Of a stretch of 64,000 nucleotides of DNA, positions 43,655-52,847 are shown piece by piece. The DNA comes from Neisseriaceae bacterium (GTDB lineage: Bacteria; Pseudomonadota; Gammaproteobacteria; Burkholderiales; Neisseriaceae), in NCBI GenBank assembly GCA_017991555.1, contig JAGOQM010000007.1, positions 124,001 through 188,000 of the forward strand, written 5' to 3'. The position numbers and the translations under genes were made by a program. Numbering within the stretch: position 1 is the first letter of the stretch; each line of letters opens with the position of its first letter. The notes beneath the pieces were generated by a model that ran no database searches, was not told the DNA's origin, and worked only from the letters and a program-made list of their open reading frames with translations.

Positions 43655-45448
43655 ATGAAAAGAAATTACACCAATCAAAAAACCAGAAGCGTGCAAAGCG
43701 TCTGGAATACCTATGGCCAGCTGATTCACTCCGCGGGCGATCAAAAAGGCAAGCTGCTGCGTTGTCTTGGCTTGGCCACGCTCACGGCGGTGCTGTTCGG
43801 CGTGTCTTTGGGGCTGTTGTATCCCTTTTTTGAAGCCTTGGTGGCGCACGATTGGCCACGCCTAAAGCCAATTTTGGCCCTGTTGGTGGGCCTGCTGTTC
43901 ATCAGCAGCCTCTTGCGCATGAAGTCTGAGGATTACGACACCAAGGGCTATGCCAATAAGGCGATTCACCAGCTGCGCCACGACTTGGGCAAGAAGCTGC
44001 GCGAGATTCCCTTATTGCATTTGAGCAGCCAGCGTTCGGGTGAAATCAACGCCATCCTGGTGCAAAGCGTGAACGAGGCCGCCGGCTATGCCTTCACCCT
44101 GATCACCAGCATCATTTATGGCATCACCATTCCGATTGCGGCGGCGGTGACGCTGAGCGTTTACGACTGGCGCTTTGCCACCATCATGCTGGTGGTGTTT
44201 CCCTTATCCATTCCCCTATACCTATGGCGCCGCCGTGCGTTTCGGCGTGGCTTCAGCATCTTGGCCGAGGCCAACGGCCAGCTAAAGGGTGAGGCCATTG
44301 AATACATTCAAGGCCTAGACGTTTTAAAGTCCACCGGACAGGTTCAAAGCAAGCAAAGCCAGTTTGGCCAAGTGGCCAAAGACGTGGCCGCGATTCAAAA
44401 ATATGGCACCAAAAAAGGCGAAGTGCCGAACCTAATCATCACCTCTACCGTACAGATCGGCCTGATTTTAATCGTGCTGTTGGGTATGGTGTGGGTGGGC
44501 GGCGGCTCGGCGTCTTATTTGCTGTTGGCCACGGCGTTGGTCATCGTGGCGCGTGCTTCTGACATGCTGAATTTTTTCGTGCAAATGTCGTCGCTGCTGG
44601 AAATTTTTGTGATTGGCAGTGAAAAATTACAGGACTTGATGGCCCAGCCCAGCCTGCCGGAGCGGCACTGCGAAGCGATGCCGACGCGCTACGACATTCA
44701 GTTTGAGCAGGTGCATTTTCGCTATGGTGCCGAAGCCAAAGCTTCGCTCAGCAATGTCAACCTGACCATTCCAGAAAAATCCTTTACCGCCTTGGTGGGC
44801 AGCAGCGGCTCGGGCAAGACCACGCTGACGCGGATGATTTTACGTTACGCCGACCCCGATGCTGGCTCGGTCAAAATCGGCGGCGTGGACGTGCGCGACA
44901 TGAGCCAAAGCCAGTTGATGAGCCTGATCGCAGTGGTGTTCCAAGACGTGTATCTGTTCCAAGACAGCATTTTGAACAACATCCGCATGGCCAAGCCCGA
45001 TGCGGGCGATGAAGAAGTGATCGCCGCGGCCCAGCAGGCCCAGTGTCATGAATTCATCAGCCGCTTGCCACAAGGGTATGCCACGCCTTTGGCCGACATT
45101 GGCAGCAGCCTGTCCGGCGGTGAAAAACAGCGCATCGCCATTGCCCGGGCGATTTTGAAAGACGCCCCGATTCTGATTTTGGACGAGCCTACCGCGGCCT
45201 TAGACACCAAGAACGAGTTGGCGGTGCAAAAAGCCCTCGATGCCTTAGTGAAGAACAAAACCATTTTGGTGATCGCGCATCGCTTGTCCACCGTGGTGGG
45301 CGCCCAGCAAATTTTTGTTTTGGACGGCGGGGCCGTGGTGGAGCAGGGCCAGCATCAGACACTGTTGGCGCAGCAAGGGCAGTACGCTGGTTTTTGGCAG
45401 GTACAACATCAAGGCATGCTTTGGGGTGACCAAGCGCAGCAGGCCTAG
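43655..45448 (+). CDS. ABC transporter half-protein, YbtQ/IrtB-like (siderophore uptake)
   Basis: Partner of the preceding gene, 597 residues from ATG 43655. Transmembrane segments include LGLATLTAVLFGVSLGLLYP and IILIVLLGMVWVGG-like stretches; the ATPase has Walker A VGSSGSGKTTLTR, signature SLSGGEKQRIAIARA, Walker B ILILDEPTAALDTKNE with a canonical D-loop, and the switch His in VIAHRLSTV. Asymmetric D-loops in the two proteins support a heterodimer. The ATG at 43655 is preferred over an open-frame start at 43616, which would overlap the preceding gene. Confidence 0.85.
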   Translation: MKRNYTNQKTRSVQSVWNTYGQLIHSAGDQKGKLLRCLGLATLTAVLFGVSLGLLYPFFEALVAHDWPRLKPILALLVGLLFISSLLRMKSEDYDTKGYANKAIHQLRHDLGKKLREIPLLHLSSQRSGEINAILVQSVNEAAGYAFTLITSIIYGITIPIAAAVTLSVYDWRFATIMLVVFPLSIPLYLWRRRAFRRGFSILAEANGQLKGEAIEYIQGLDVLKSTGQVQSKQSQFGQVAKDVAAIQKYGTKKGEVPNLIITSTVQIGLILIVLLGMVWVGGGSASYLLLATALVIVARASDMLNFFVQMSSLLEIFVIGSEKLQDLMAQPSLPERHCEAMPTRYDIQFEQVHFRYGAEAKASLSNVNLTIPEKSFTALVGSSGSGKTTLTRMILRYADPDAGSVKIGGVDVRDMSQSQLMSLIAVVFQDVYLFQDSILNNIRMAKPDAGDEEVIAAAQQAQCHEFISRLPQGYATPLADIGSSLSGGEKQRIAIARAILKDAPILILDEPTAALDTKNELAVQKALDALVKNKTILVIAHRLSTVVGAQQIFVLDGGAVVEQGQHQTLLAQQGQYAGFWQVQHQGMLWGDQAQQA

Positions 45449-45462
45449 AAATGGAAGGCACT

Positions 45463-46686
45463 ATGGAACAACGCACAATGCGGCGGCGCGATTGGCTGAT
45501 GCTGTTAAGCCTAGGCAATTTTAAATTCACCATCGTTGGCTTTTACATGGTGGGCCTCATCACCATGCTCAAGCACAGCGGCTTTAGCCTCAATCAGCTC
45601 AGCTGGGTGTATTTACTGGCGGCGGTGGAGTTGGGCAAGGTATTTTTTTCCTTATTCATCGAACGCTTTCGCTGGGGCCAGCACGGCCATTTTCGGTTTT
45701 GGCTACTGCTGTCCAACAGCGTCATGTTCTTGGCCTTGGCGCTGCTCTGGCTGATTGACCCGCAGCAGCAATATGCTTTGCTGCTGTTGGCCTGCTTTAC
45801 CCTCAGCGTCATGAGCGTGGTCTTTGGCTGCGCCACCTTGGGCCTGAACTGCGCCTTGCTGTCGTTTAAAGAGCGGGGGTTTGGCGGGGTGATCCAGGTT
45901 TTGGCCGCGCGCTTGGGCAAAATGGTCGGTGGGGGCTTGGTGCTGCTGGTGTATCAACGCTGGGGCTGGCATGCCGCCATCGGTTTGGTGATGGCGATCA
46001 GCGTGCTGATCAGCGTGCAGCTTTATCTGTATCGTGAGCCCGCGACCCCAGTGGCGCAGGCCGGCTATGGTTGGCGCCAGCTGTGTGGACGCATCGTGGC
46101 CTATTGGCAACAGCCCAGCACCGGCCATAAGTGGTTTTTGTTGCTGCTGTTTTCCTGCGTGCCCTATGGTCTGGTGGCGACCACCTTCATTCCCAAGCTG
46201 AGTGACCTTGGCTGGCAGGCCGGCGACATCGGCACCGTCTTGGCGATTTACGTGCCCATCGCCTGCGTGGCGGCGGCACCCTTGGCCGGCGTATTGATGC
46301 GGCACTATACGCGCCACCAGCTGGTGTTGTGTATTTTGCTGTCGCAGTGCGTGATTTTGGCGGCTTTTGTGTTTGTGGATCAGCTGGCGACGGTGTATGC
46401 GTACGCGATCATCGTGTTGGTGATGGCCTTAAGCATTGGCTATACCTTGCTGCTGCCGATTGTGATGGCTTTGTTTATGGATAAGGCCAGCCAAGAATGG
46501 GCCACCCTAGACAGTTCGCTACAGTTTACGGTGATGATCGGCGGGGCCTATGTGGCCGGCTTTTTGGCCTTACGCATCGCCAATGCCAGCAGCTATCAGG
46601 TGGTGTATGGGCTGGCCACCGTGGTTGGCCTCTTGGTGTGTGCCTTGACGCTGTGGCAGGGCAAAAAGCTTTTGGCACCAGAATAA
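45463..46686 (+). CDS. MFS transporter, YbtX-like
   Basis: A 407-residue membrane protein of the major facilitator superfamily with about 12 hydrophobic segments; basic loop between halves near RRDWLMLLSLGNFKFT at the start and AALDS-type loops later. It follows the two ABC genes by 14 bases and is in the position of ybtX, whose role in zinc or siderophore handling is still debated. ATG 45463 is preceded by GGAAGG; an in-frame ATG at 45451 is possible. No substrate can be read from the sequence. Confidence 0.75.
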   Translation: MEQRTMRRRDWLMLLSLGNFKFTIVGFYMVGLITMLKHSGFSLNQLSWVYLLAAVELGKVFFSLFIERFRWGQHGHFRFWLLLSNSVMFLALALLWLIDPQQQYALLLLACFTLSVMSVVFGCATLGLNCALLSFKERGFGGVIQVLAARLGKMVGGGLVLLVYQRWGWHAAIGLVMAISVLISVQLYLYREPATPVAQAGYGWRQLCGRIVAYWQQPSTGHKWFLLLLFSCVPYGLVATTFIPKLSDLGWQAGDIGTVLAIYVPIACVAAAPLAGVLMRHYTRHQLVLCILLSQCVILAAFVFVDQLATVYAYAIIVLVMALSIGYTLLLPIVMALFMDKASQEWATLDSSLQFTVMIGGAYVAGFLALRIANASSYQVVYGLATVVGLLVCALTLWQGKKLLAPE

Positions 46687-47006
46687 ATGGTTTGACGCTG
46701 GTGCCAACAGACGTCAGCCCACAGGCATCTAGGCTGATGTCTTTCTCCCCCTGCCGTAAGATGGCAGGGGTTTTTTTATGCTGCCGGGTTTGCTGTATAA
46801 TGATTTTTTGTGACAGGTGTTCTAAGGTAAGCTCGTTACGAGGGGCGTGAGCCACTCGGGCGGATGCGGGGCCTTTGGGTTCATATTTAAGGCGTTGCGG
46901 ACATGCCGAGATGCGGTAAGATGTTTTGACCTATTGCCGTTGCCGACCCACATCGTGGACAGTGGGCGGACAGCGTGGTTTTAATGCTTGTTTGATAAAG
47001 ATATGA
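46687..47006. other. Intergenic region after the siderophore module
   Basis: 320 bases. A hairpin (GACGTCAGCC/GGCTGATGTC, from 46710) is followed by the strong terminator at 46748-46777. The rest shows an isolated TATAAT (46796-46801) without a -35 partner and no gene. Confidence 0.55.
46748..46777 (+). terminator. Intrinsic terminator, near-copy of the one at 54525
   Basis: Stem CCCCTGCC (46748-46755)/GGCAGGGG (46763-46770), loop GTAAGAT, seven T. Thirty-three of 36 bases from 46748 match the sequence from 54525. Confidence 0.9.
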
Positions 47007-47579
47007 ATGATGAACGAATCGGAAAATCAATTTTTGGGTTTCAGGATCAGAACGCTCCGTAAAGGCCGTAATGTAACCCTAGCGCAGCTGGCGAGCCAAT
47101 GTGGTTTGTCCATTGGCTATATTAGCCAGCTGGAGCGTGGTCTGGCCTATCCTTCTATTCCAGCCTTAATAAAAATTTCCCAAGCCCTTAAGGTCACGGT
47201 ACAGTGGTTTTTTGCGGCCAGACAAGAACCGGTCCACCCCGATGACCTTGGCTACATTACGCGTAAAAACAGTCGAACCCAGGTGGTGTACGACGATGGT
47301 GTGGTGGATGAGTTCATGAGTTTCTCTGAAGACCGGCAGTTGGAAATGTTGATCTCAAGGTTTCCTGCAGGCGAATATTCAGAAGAGTCTTATGTGCACG
47401 AGGGCGAGGAAGCTGGCTATGTGATTGAGGGCACGTTTGAGCTATGGGTGGGGGCACGCCATTTCGTACTCGAGGCGGGAGATGCTTTTGGTTTCAGCAG
47501 CACCGAGCCACATCGTTATGGCAACCCAGGGCCGACCGAAACCAAAATTATATGGGTGATTACGCCCCCTACTTATTGA
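47007..47579 (+). CDS. XRE-family regulator with cupin domain, PuuR-like
   Basis: A 190-residue regulator. Helix-turn-helix at residues about 12-65 (TLAQLASQCGLSIGYISQLE, RGLAYPSIPALIKIS) and a C-terminal cupin (FPAGEYSEESYVHEGEEAGY, VIEGTFELWVGAR, GDAFGFSSTEPHRYGN). This architecture is used by PuuR and related regulators of amine and amino acid catabolism. Convergent with the flavoprotein gene at 47592-49550, 12 bases apart, and the likely regulator of that module. The start may be 47007 or 47010. Confidence 0.88.
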   Translation: MMNESENQFLGFRIRTLRKGRNVTLAQLASQCGLSIGYISQLERGLAYPSIPALIKISQALKVTVQWFFAARQEPVHPDDLGYITRKNSRTQVVYDDGVVDEFMSFSEDRQLEMLISRFPAGEYSEESYVHEGEEAGYVIEGTFELWVGARHFVLEAGDAFGFSSTEPHRYGNPGPTETKIIWVITPPTY

Positions 47580-47591
47580 TCTGCCTAGGGT

Positions 47592-49550
47592 TTAGGGCAG
47601 GTCAACGGCACACTTAAACCCTTCATAAATGGCTTCTTCAGCCGTTCTTGGGGTCAAACAGTCCCCGATTCGATACAGTTTCTCAACCACTGCTTCTAAA
47701 GCATCCCCAAAATCATCTACGGCCTCATGACCGTCACAGCCAATGATGGTGTCGATGTTGTTCACCATCATGGCTTCACCGCTGGTGTTGTGCTGGAGGT
47801 AAACAGTGCCGTCTTGCACGCCATACAGACACGCATTGTGGATGAGGTTTATGCCCAGCTTATGCGCGACGGCACTTAAATCATCCCTGACGTATAGGGG
47901 CAGCTGCTCACCCAGACATAGACCGTTAATGACGATGTGGACTTGGTGGCCTTGCTGAATTAATTGTTCGGCAATGCCCGGGGCAATCCAGTCACAGCGC
48001 CAGTCCGTCACCAGCACAGAAGCACCTTGGGCAGGTGTGCCCTGTAGATATTGCCAGGCATCTAGCCGGAGGATGCTGTCATCCTGCTCGATTTGTGGTG
48101 CGAAGGGGCGTGCGCCGGTGGCCAGAATCACCACGTCTGGCCGTAAGGCCTCAACCATGGCTAAGTCGACGGGGTGCTGGGTGTGAATGGCCACCGGCTG
48201 CTTGGCTAGGGCGTGCTTTAGGTTGGTGATCAGGCCACCAAATTCGGTGCGGCGGGCTAGGTTCTGGGCCAGCAGTGCCTGTCCTCCTAAGGTTGCCGAT
48301 GCTTCATAGAGGCTGACCGTATGACCACGTTGGGCGGCGACGAGGGCAGCCTGCATGCCGGCGGGCCCCCCGCCAATCACCATGATTTTTTTGGGGTTCG
48401 TGGTGGGGATGAGGCGAGGGTGGTGTAATTCTCTGCCCGACTGTGGGTATTGAATGCAGGAAATGGGCTGGCCTTTGTGAAAATGGCCAATACAGGCTTG
48501 ATTACAGCCGATGCAGGCACGAATGTCGTCTAGTCGCTGCTGAAAGGCTTTGTTGGGCAGCTCAGGGTCACAAATCAAGGCCCGGGTCATACCGCACAGG
48601 TCGGCTAGGCCTTTTTGCAAAATAACCTCAGCGTCTTGTGCCTGGTTGATGCGGCCCGCCACTAAAATAGGCAAATCAAGGTGTGGCTTAAACGTTTGGA
48701 TGTCTGCTTGAACATAGCCGCTGGCGTAGGCCATGGGTGGGGCAATGTGAATGGCGCCGCCCAGCGAGGCCGATGTACCTAAAGTGAGGTTGAGATAGTC
48801 CAGCTGCGGTGCCAGAGCGGTGGTGATGGCCAAAACATGGCTGGGGCCTAGGCCTAGATCGTCTTTTTCATCGGCCGAGATGCGCATGCCAATGACAAAA
48901 TCGGGGTTGGTGGCGGCGCGGATGCGGGTGAGGATGTCACGGCTAAAGCGCAGGCGGTTGTCTAGGCTGCCGCCATATGGGTCTGTCCGCTGATTAATGT
49001 GTTCATTCATGAATTGCGCCGGCAGATAGCCATGGCTGGCGACAAACTCCACCCCATCAATGCCGGCTTGCTGCATGCGTAAGGCTGCGGCCACATAGCC
49101 ATCGGTAATGTCGTCAATCATTTTTTGCGATAGGGCTTTGGGCATGACGTGAAAGCGGTTACTGGGCTGAGCTGAAGCCGAATAAGCCACGGCCAATAGG
49201 CCTTCGCCGGCTTCCATGATTTCGCGGCCAGGGTGAAACAGTTGGGCAAAAATTTTACAGTCTTGCGCATGGCAGCGTTCCGCCAGCTGGCGATAGCCTT
49301 CAATGCTGTCATCATGGGTGGCCATGAGCAATTGGTTGGTGTAGCGCGCGCTTTCATGCACGCCTGAGACTTGTAGAATAATGAGGCCCACGCCGCCGTC
49401 AATGCGGGCCTGGTGGTAAGCAATGAGTCGAGGATTGACCAAGCCATCAGTAGGCATGCTGGTGTCGTGGCCGGTAGACACTATGCGGTTTTTGAGGCGT
49501 AGGCCTCTGATGTTTAGCGGGCTAGATAAGAGGGGAAAGGGCGTGCTCAT
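47592..49550 (-). CDS. FMN/Fe-S/FAD oxidoreductase of the 2,4-dienoyl-CoA reductase / amine dehydrogenase type
   Basis: A 652-residue multidomain flavoenzyme. The N-terminal barrel is of the old yellow enzyme type (RLKNRIVSTGHDTSMPTDG, VEFVASHGYLPAQFMNEHIN, QRTDPYGGSLDNR). The [4Fe-4S] motif C-x2-C-x3-C-x11-C follows near residue 345 (CIGCNQACIG, then a Cys in SCIQYP). The C-terminal half has an FAD/NAD Rossmann motif MVIGGGPAGMQAALVAAQRG. Known relatives include FadH, trimethylamine dehydrogenase and N-methylproline demethylases; the neighbours (symporter, FAD oxidase) favour a demethylase or amine dehydrogenase over fatty acid reduction. Substrate unknown. Ribosome site AGGAG before ATG 49550. 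Confidence 0.8.
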   Translation of the reverse strand: MSTPFPLLSSPLNIRGLRLKNRIVSTGHDTSMPTDGLVNPRLIAYHQARIDGGVGLIILQVSGVHESARYTNQLLMATHDDSIEGYRQLAERCHAQDCKIFAQLFHPGREIMEAGEGLLAVAYSASAQPSNRFHVMPKALSQKMIDDITDGYVAAALRMQQAGIDGVEFVASHGYLPAQFMNEHINQRTDPYGGSLDNRLRFSRDILTRIRAATNPDFVIGMRISADEKDDLGLGPSHVLAITTALAPQLDYLNLTLGTSASLGGAIHIAPPMAYASGYVQADIQTFKPHLDLPILVAGRINQAQDAEVILQKGLADLCGMTRALICDPELPNKAFQQRLDDIRACIGCNQACIGHFHKGQPISCIQYPQSGRELHHPRLIPTTNPKKIMVIGGGPAGMQAALVAAQRGHTVSLYEASATLGGQALLAQNLARRTEFGGLITNLKHALAKQPVAIHTQHPVDLAMVEALRPDVVILATGARPFAPQIEQDDSILRLDAWQYLQGTPAQGASVLVTDWRCDWIAPGIAEQLIQQGHQVHIVINGLCLGEQLPLYVRDDLSAVAHKLGINLIHNACLYGVQDGTVYLQHNTSGEAMMVNNIDTIIGCDGHEAVDDFGDALEAVVEKLYRIGDCLTPRTAEEAIYEGFKCAVDLP

Positions 49551-49570
49551 AAGGGCTCCTAACGTTGGCT

Positions 49571-50965
49571 TTAGTTCATGCCACCAAGGGTATAGGCGAG
49601 GTGGGCCAAAAAAGGGGTGGTGGATTGTTGGCTGTGGCGCTCCCGTTTGTCGGCATAGGCCAGCATTTTGTACAGCGCGTGAATACCTAGCCAGCGAAAA
49701 GGCTCAATGGGCCACTTCGGGGTCACAAAATCATTCCACGGTAGGCTGGTTCGGGCTGAGTTCTGATCCAAGATGCGATCAACCATGGTGCGGGCGGCCA
49801 AGTGGGTGGCGGCCACGCCGTGGCCGGCAAAACCATATATCAGGCCCACGCCTCGATGAGGGTCATATTGTACGGTGGGGCACCAATTGCGGGTGACGCC
49901 GAGGGAGCCACACCAGGCGTGCTCGACGTGAAAATCCTGCCAGGGAAATAAGGCCTGCAGGCGCTGTGACAGCATCTGCACGGTGTGTGGGTGCAAATGG
50001 CCATGGCCAGCGTGTTGCGCATTGTAGCGATAGGGCGAACCTCGCCCACCCAGAATGATCCGGTTGTCAGCGGTTCGCTGGGCGTACATAAAGACGTGGG
50101 CTAAATCGCCTAGAAGTTCTCGTTGTTGCCAGCCGGCTTCGGCCCAGAAGGCATCGGGTAAAACCTGGGTGGCGATGATGGCGGAGTTAATGGGCATGAC
50201 GTGGCGGGTGTGCAGGAGGCGATCACTATAGGCTTCCGTACAGCAAATGACGCGGTCGACCGACAACGTTTGCTGTGGCAGGGTCACACTTCGGGCATCA
50301 AAGGCGGTCACCGGCATGTGTTCGAATACAGATACGCCTAGGCCCATAATGGTGGCCTTGAGGCCGAAAGCCAGTTTTGCTGGCTGAATTCTGGCACCTT
50401 GGTGATGGTATAGCGCTGCCGTGACGGTGGGGCTATTGAGGCGCTGCCGTGCTTCAGTAGCCGACAGTAAGCTTAAGGTTTCTGGTGTAAAACCACAGGC
50501 TAATTGGTGGGCATAAAGTTGCTGTAGGCGCGCTTTCTGGGCGGGGTTGGTGGCGATGGTAAGCATGCCGCCTTGATGCAGGTCACAGTCTATGCCTTCT
50601 TGTTGGCAGGCCTGAGCCACCTCGGACAAAGTGGTGCCGATGTGGTGTTGTAGGCGAATAATGTCCTCAGCGTTAATGTGGGGCTGCTTTAGCAATTGCG
50701 CGGTCACGCCGGGCAGGTTAGTGGACAACCAGCCACCGTTACGGCCAGAGGCTCCGTAGGCAATTTGTTTGGCTTCGAACAGGGCAATGCTCAGCTGCGG
50801 CTGGGCTTTTTTTAAATAATAGGCCAGCCACAGGCCAGTGAAGCCGCCGCCGATGATGGCCACATCAAAATGAGGGCGTGTCTCTAACAGGCTGTGGGGG
50901 GTGCTGGCGGTTAAATAAGGCTGAGCCGCCTGAACCCAATAAGCAATATTGTCCTGATGTAACAT
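49571..50965 (-). CDS. FAD-dependent amine/amino acid oxidase (DAO family, PuuB-like)
   Basis: A 464-residue flavoprotein. The Rossmann motif FDVAIIGGGFTGLWLAYYLK, the GASGRNGGWLSTNLPG loop, and the C-terminal YGFAGHGVAATHLAAR segment mark the family that includes gamma-glutamylputrescine oxidase and other secondary-amine oxidases. It lies between symporter and Fe-S flavoprotein genes on the same strand (gaps of 15 and 20 bases), so the three form one operon. The substrate is probably an amino acid or amine; it might generate the 2-oxo acid used by the divergent AruI-like decarboxylase. This last point is speculation. Confidence 0.82.
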   Translation of the reverse strand: MLHQDNIAYWVQAAQPYLTASTPHSLLETRPHFDVAIIGGGFTGLWLAYYLKKAQPQLSIALFEAKQIAYGASGRNGGWLSTNLPGVTAQLLKQPHINAEDIIRLQHHIGTTLSEVAQACQQEGIDCDLHQGGMLTIATNPAQKARLQQLYAHQLACGFTPETLSLLSATEARQRLNSPTVTAALYHHQGARIQPAKLAFGLKATIMGLGVSVFEHMPVTAFDARSVTLPQQTLSVDRVICCTEAYSDRLLHTRHVMPINSAIIATQVLPDAFWAEAGWQQRELLGDLAHVFMYAQRTADNRIILGGRGSPYRYNAQHAGHGHLHPHTVQMLSQRLQALFPWQDFHVEHAWCGSLGVTRNWCPTVQYDPHRGVGLIYGFAGHGVAATHLAARTMVDRILDQNSARTSLPWNDFVTPKWPIEPFRWLGIHALYKMLAYADKRERHSQQSTTPFLAHLAYTLGGMN

Positions 50966-50980
50966 GGCGTATCTCCAAGG

Positions 50981-52696
50981 CTAGAGTCGTTTGGCCGTCT
51001 TGTAGCCCAAGAAACCTGCCACCACCATGGGCACGCCAAAAAGTAGGGCGATGAGCCAGCCGCCGATTTGGGCGCTGGTATTGTCGGGGTATAGCTGCGG
51101 CAAGTGGCGGGCGTAGTTAAAGACTAGATAGCAGGAGACAAAGACCCCGATGGCCATGATGGCGATGGCAATTTTGGCCGTGGTTTTTTGCTCTTGCTGG
51201 GCCGCAGCTGGGGTGTCGGTTTGGGGCTGGGGCTCATGCAGGGCGGCCTGAAAGGCTAATGCTTGCTTAGAGGGTTGACTCAATGGCGAAATCACGATCA
51301 AAGCCAAGGTCGACAACACCACCCCAATAATGAAGGGGTCGAGGAACACGGGCAGTTGGATTAACCCCATTTTCGCCGCGATGGCCACGGCCAAGTTGCC
51401 AAAAAAGCCGATGCAGATAGACCAGTAGGCGGCTGGGGCGGTGACGTTCTTTGACCACACGCTAACAAAGGCAATGGGGCCCCAAGAGGAAGCGAATAGG
51501 GTGGCCGCAAAATACACCATGGCCATGACTGCTGTGGGCTGTAGCAACGCCAATACCAGTGCGACTAGGCCAGACACCAGCATAGACAGACGGCTGTAGT
51601 TGAGTGAGCGTTTATTTTGGGCGGTGATGCCAATGATGTCGTGCGACAGGCTAAAGCCGACTAAGGACAAAAAGGTTGAGCAAGAGGACAGGCCAGCGGC
51701 AAAAATGCCTGTAATCGTCAACACCCCTAAGACCATAGGGAAAACGTTAACTGAAGTCCAAATCATGACTTGCTCAGAGGGATTAATGCTGGGGTTTAAT
51801 AAATTGATGGCGGCGCCCGTTGGCATCATTAAAATAGAGAAAAAGGCCATGATGACGGTGGCGATCATGCCGGAGCGAATCACTACGTGTTGGTTTTTAG
51901 CCATGAGATAGCGACCGCTTTGCCAAGGGCTCACGGCCACCACGCTGGCCCAAACCACGCCCAAGGTCACCATCCAAATAAAGGCCTGTAAGGCTGTTTC
52001 AAAAAAAGCCCCAGGCTGGTTCACGCCGTGCCAAGCGATGATGTCTTGCTTGTGGGCGAGGGCGTTGAGTTTGGTCAACACCACTTCCCAGCCGCCTAAA
52101 GCGTTGAGAATGTACAGCGAGCCTGCCAGCCCGGCAACGGTGAACACCAAAAACATCAGGGTGTCGGTGATCAACACGCCACGAGAGCCAGAGTAAAACG
52201 TGAAGCTTGTGAAAATAAACCAAATGGCGCATAAAGACAGCCAATAAGGAACGCCTAGCAGTTCAGAGAAAATCAAGGACATGCCCTGCATGACGCCGAC
52301 CATATATAAGGTGACCCCGAATACAGTGGTGATCCCGGCCATACGCCGTACATGCTTGCTGTGAAAGCGCTGTCCAAAAAAATCGGGCACGGTCAGGGCT
52401 TCACTCTTTCTTAAAAAGCGTCCAAAGTAAATAGCGCCCAAGGTACAACCATTGATCATGATGACCACCACCCCCCACAACACAAAGGGGTAGCCATCAT
52501 AAGCAAAGCCGGTTTCGCCTAGAAACATCCCCGTGCTGGCATAGCTGGCCACCAACGTGCCCACGATTAAGAGTGTGGGCGCTTTACGGCCGGCCACAAA
52601 ATAATCATCAATGTTTTTGACGCGGCGGCCAACGTAGCTGCCGATGAAGAAGTAAATGAGTAAACTGATGACGACGGCAATCACAAAGTAATCCAT
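50981..52696 (-). CDS. Sodium:solute symporter (SSS family)
   Basis: A 571-residue inner-membrane transporter with about 13 hydrophobic segments. SSS features are DDYFVAGRKAPTLLIVGTLV near the start, GETGFAYDGYPFVLWG, WASVVAVSPWQSGRYLMAKN and FAAGLSSCSTFLSLVGFSLS. A long hydrophilic loop of Gln/Pro/Thr (QPQTDTPAAAQQEQ) lies before the last segments. First gene of the minus-strand operon, so it imports the compound handled by the two flavoenzymes. Proline, betaine or a guanidino compound would all be possible in this family. Confidence 0.85.
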   Translation of the reverse strand: MDYFVIAVVISLLIYFFIGSYVGRRVKNIDDYFVAGRKAPTLLIVGTLVASYASTGMFLGETGFAYDGYPFVLWGVVVIMINGCTLGAIYFGRFLRKSEALTVPDFFGQRFHSKHVRRMAGITTVFGVTLYMVGVMQGMSLIFSELLGVPYWLSLCAIWFIFTSFTFYSGSRGVLITDTLMFLVFTVAGLAGSLYILNALGGWEVVLTKLNALAHKQDIIAWHGVNQPGAFFETALQAFIWMVTLGVVWASVVAVSPWQSGRYLMAKNQHVVIRSGMIATVIMAFFSILMMPTGAAINLLNPSINPSEQVMIWTSVNVFPMVLGVLTITGIFAAGLSSCSTFLSLVGFSLSHDIIGITAQNKRSLNYSRLSMLVSGLVALVLALLQPTAVMAMVYFAATLFASSWGPIAFVSVWSKNVTAPAAYWSICIGFFGNLAVAIAAKMGLIQLPVFLDPFIIGVVLSTLALIVISPLSQPSKQALAFQAALHEPQPQTDTPAAAQQEQKTTAKIAIAIMAIGVFVSCYLVFNYARHLPQLYPDNTSAQIGGWLIALLFGVPMVVAGFLGYKTAKRL

Positions 52697-52847
52697 GACG
52701 AGTTCTCCTTAAATCTTTGTAGACGGGAAAAAACATTGTTTTTATTGGTATATTTACTTTATTTTTTATTCAGCATAAAATGATAATAGTAAAAAATCAA
52801 CTAATTTTTTTACTATGGGTAAAGATTTTAATAAGGGGGAGTAGACG

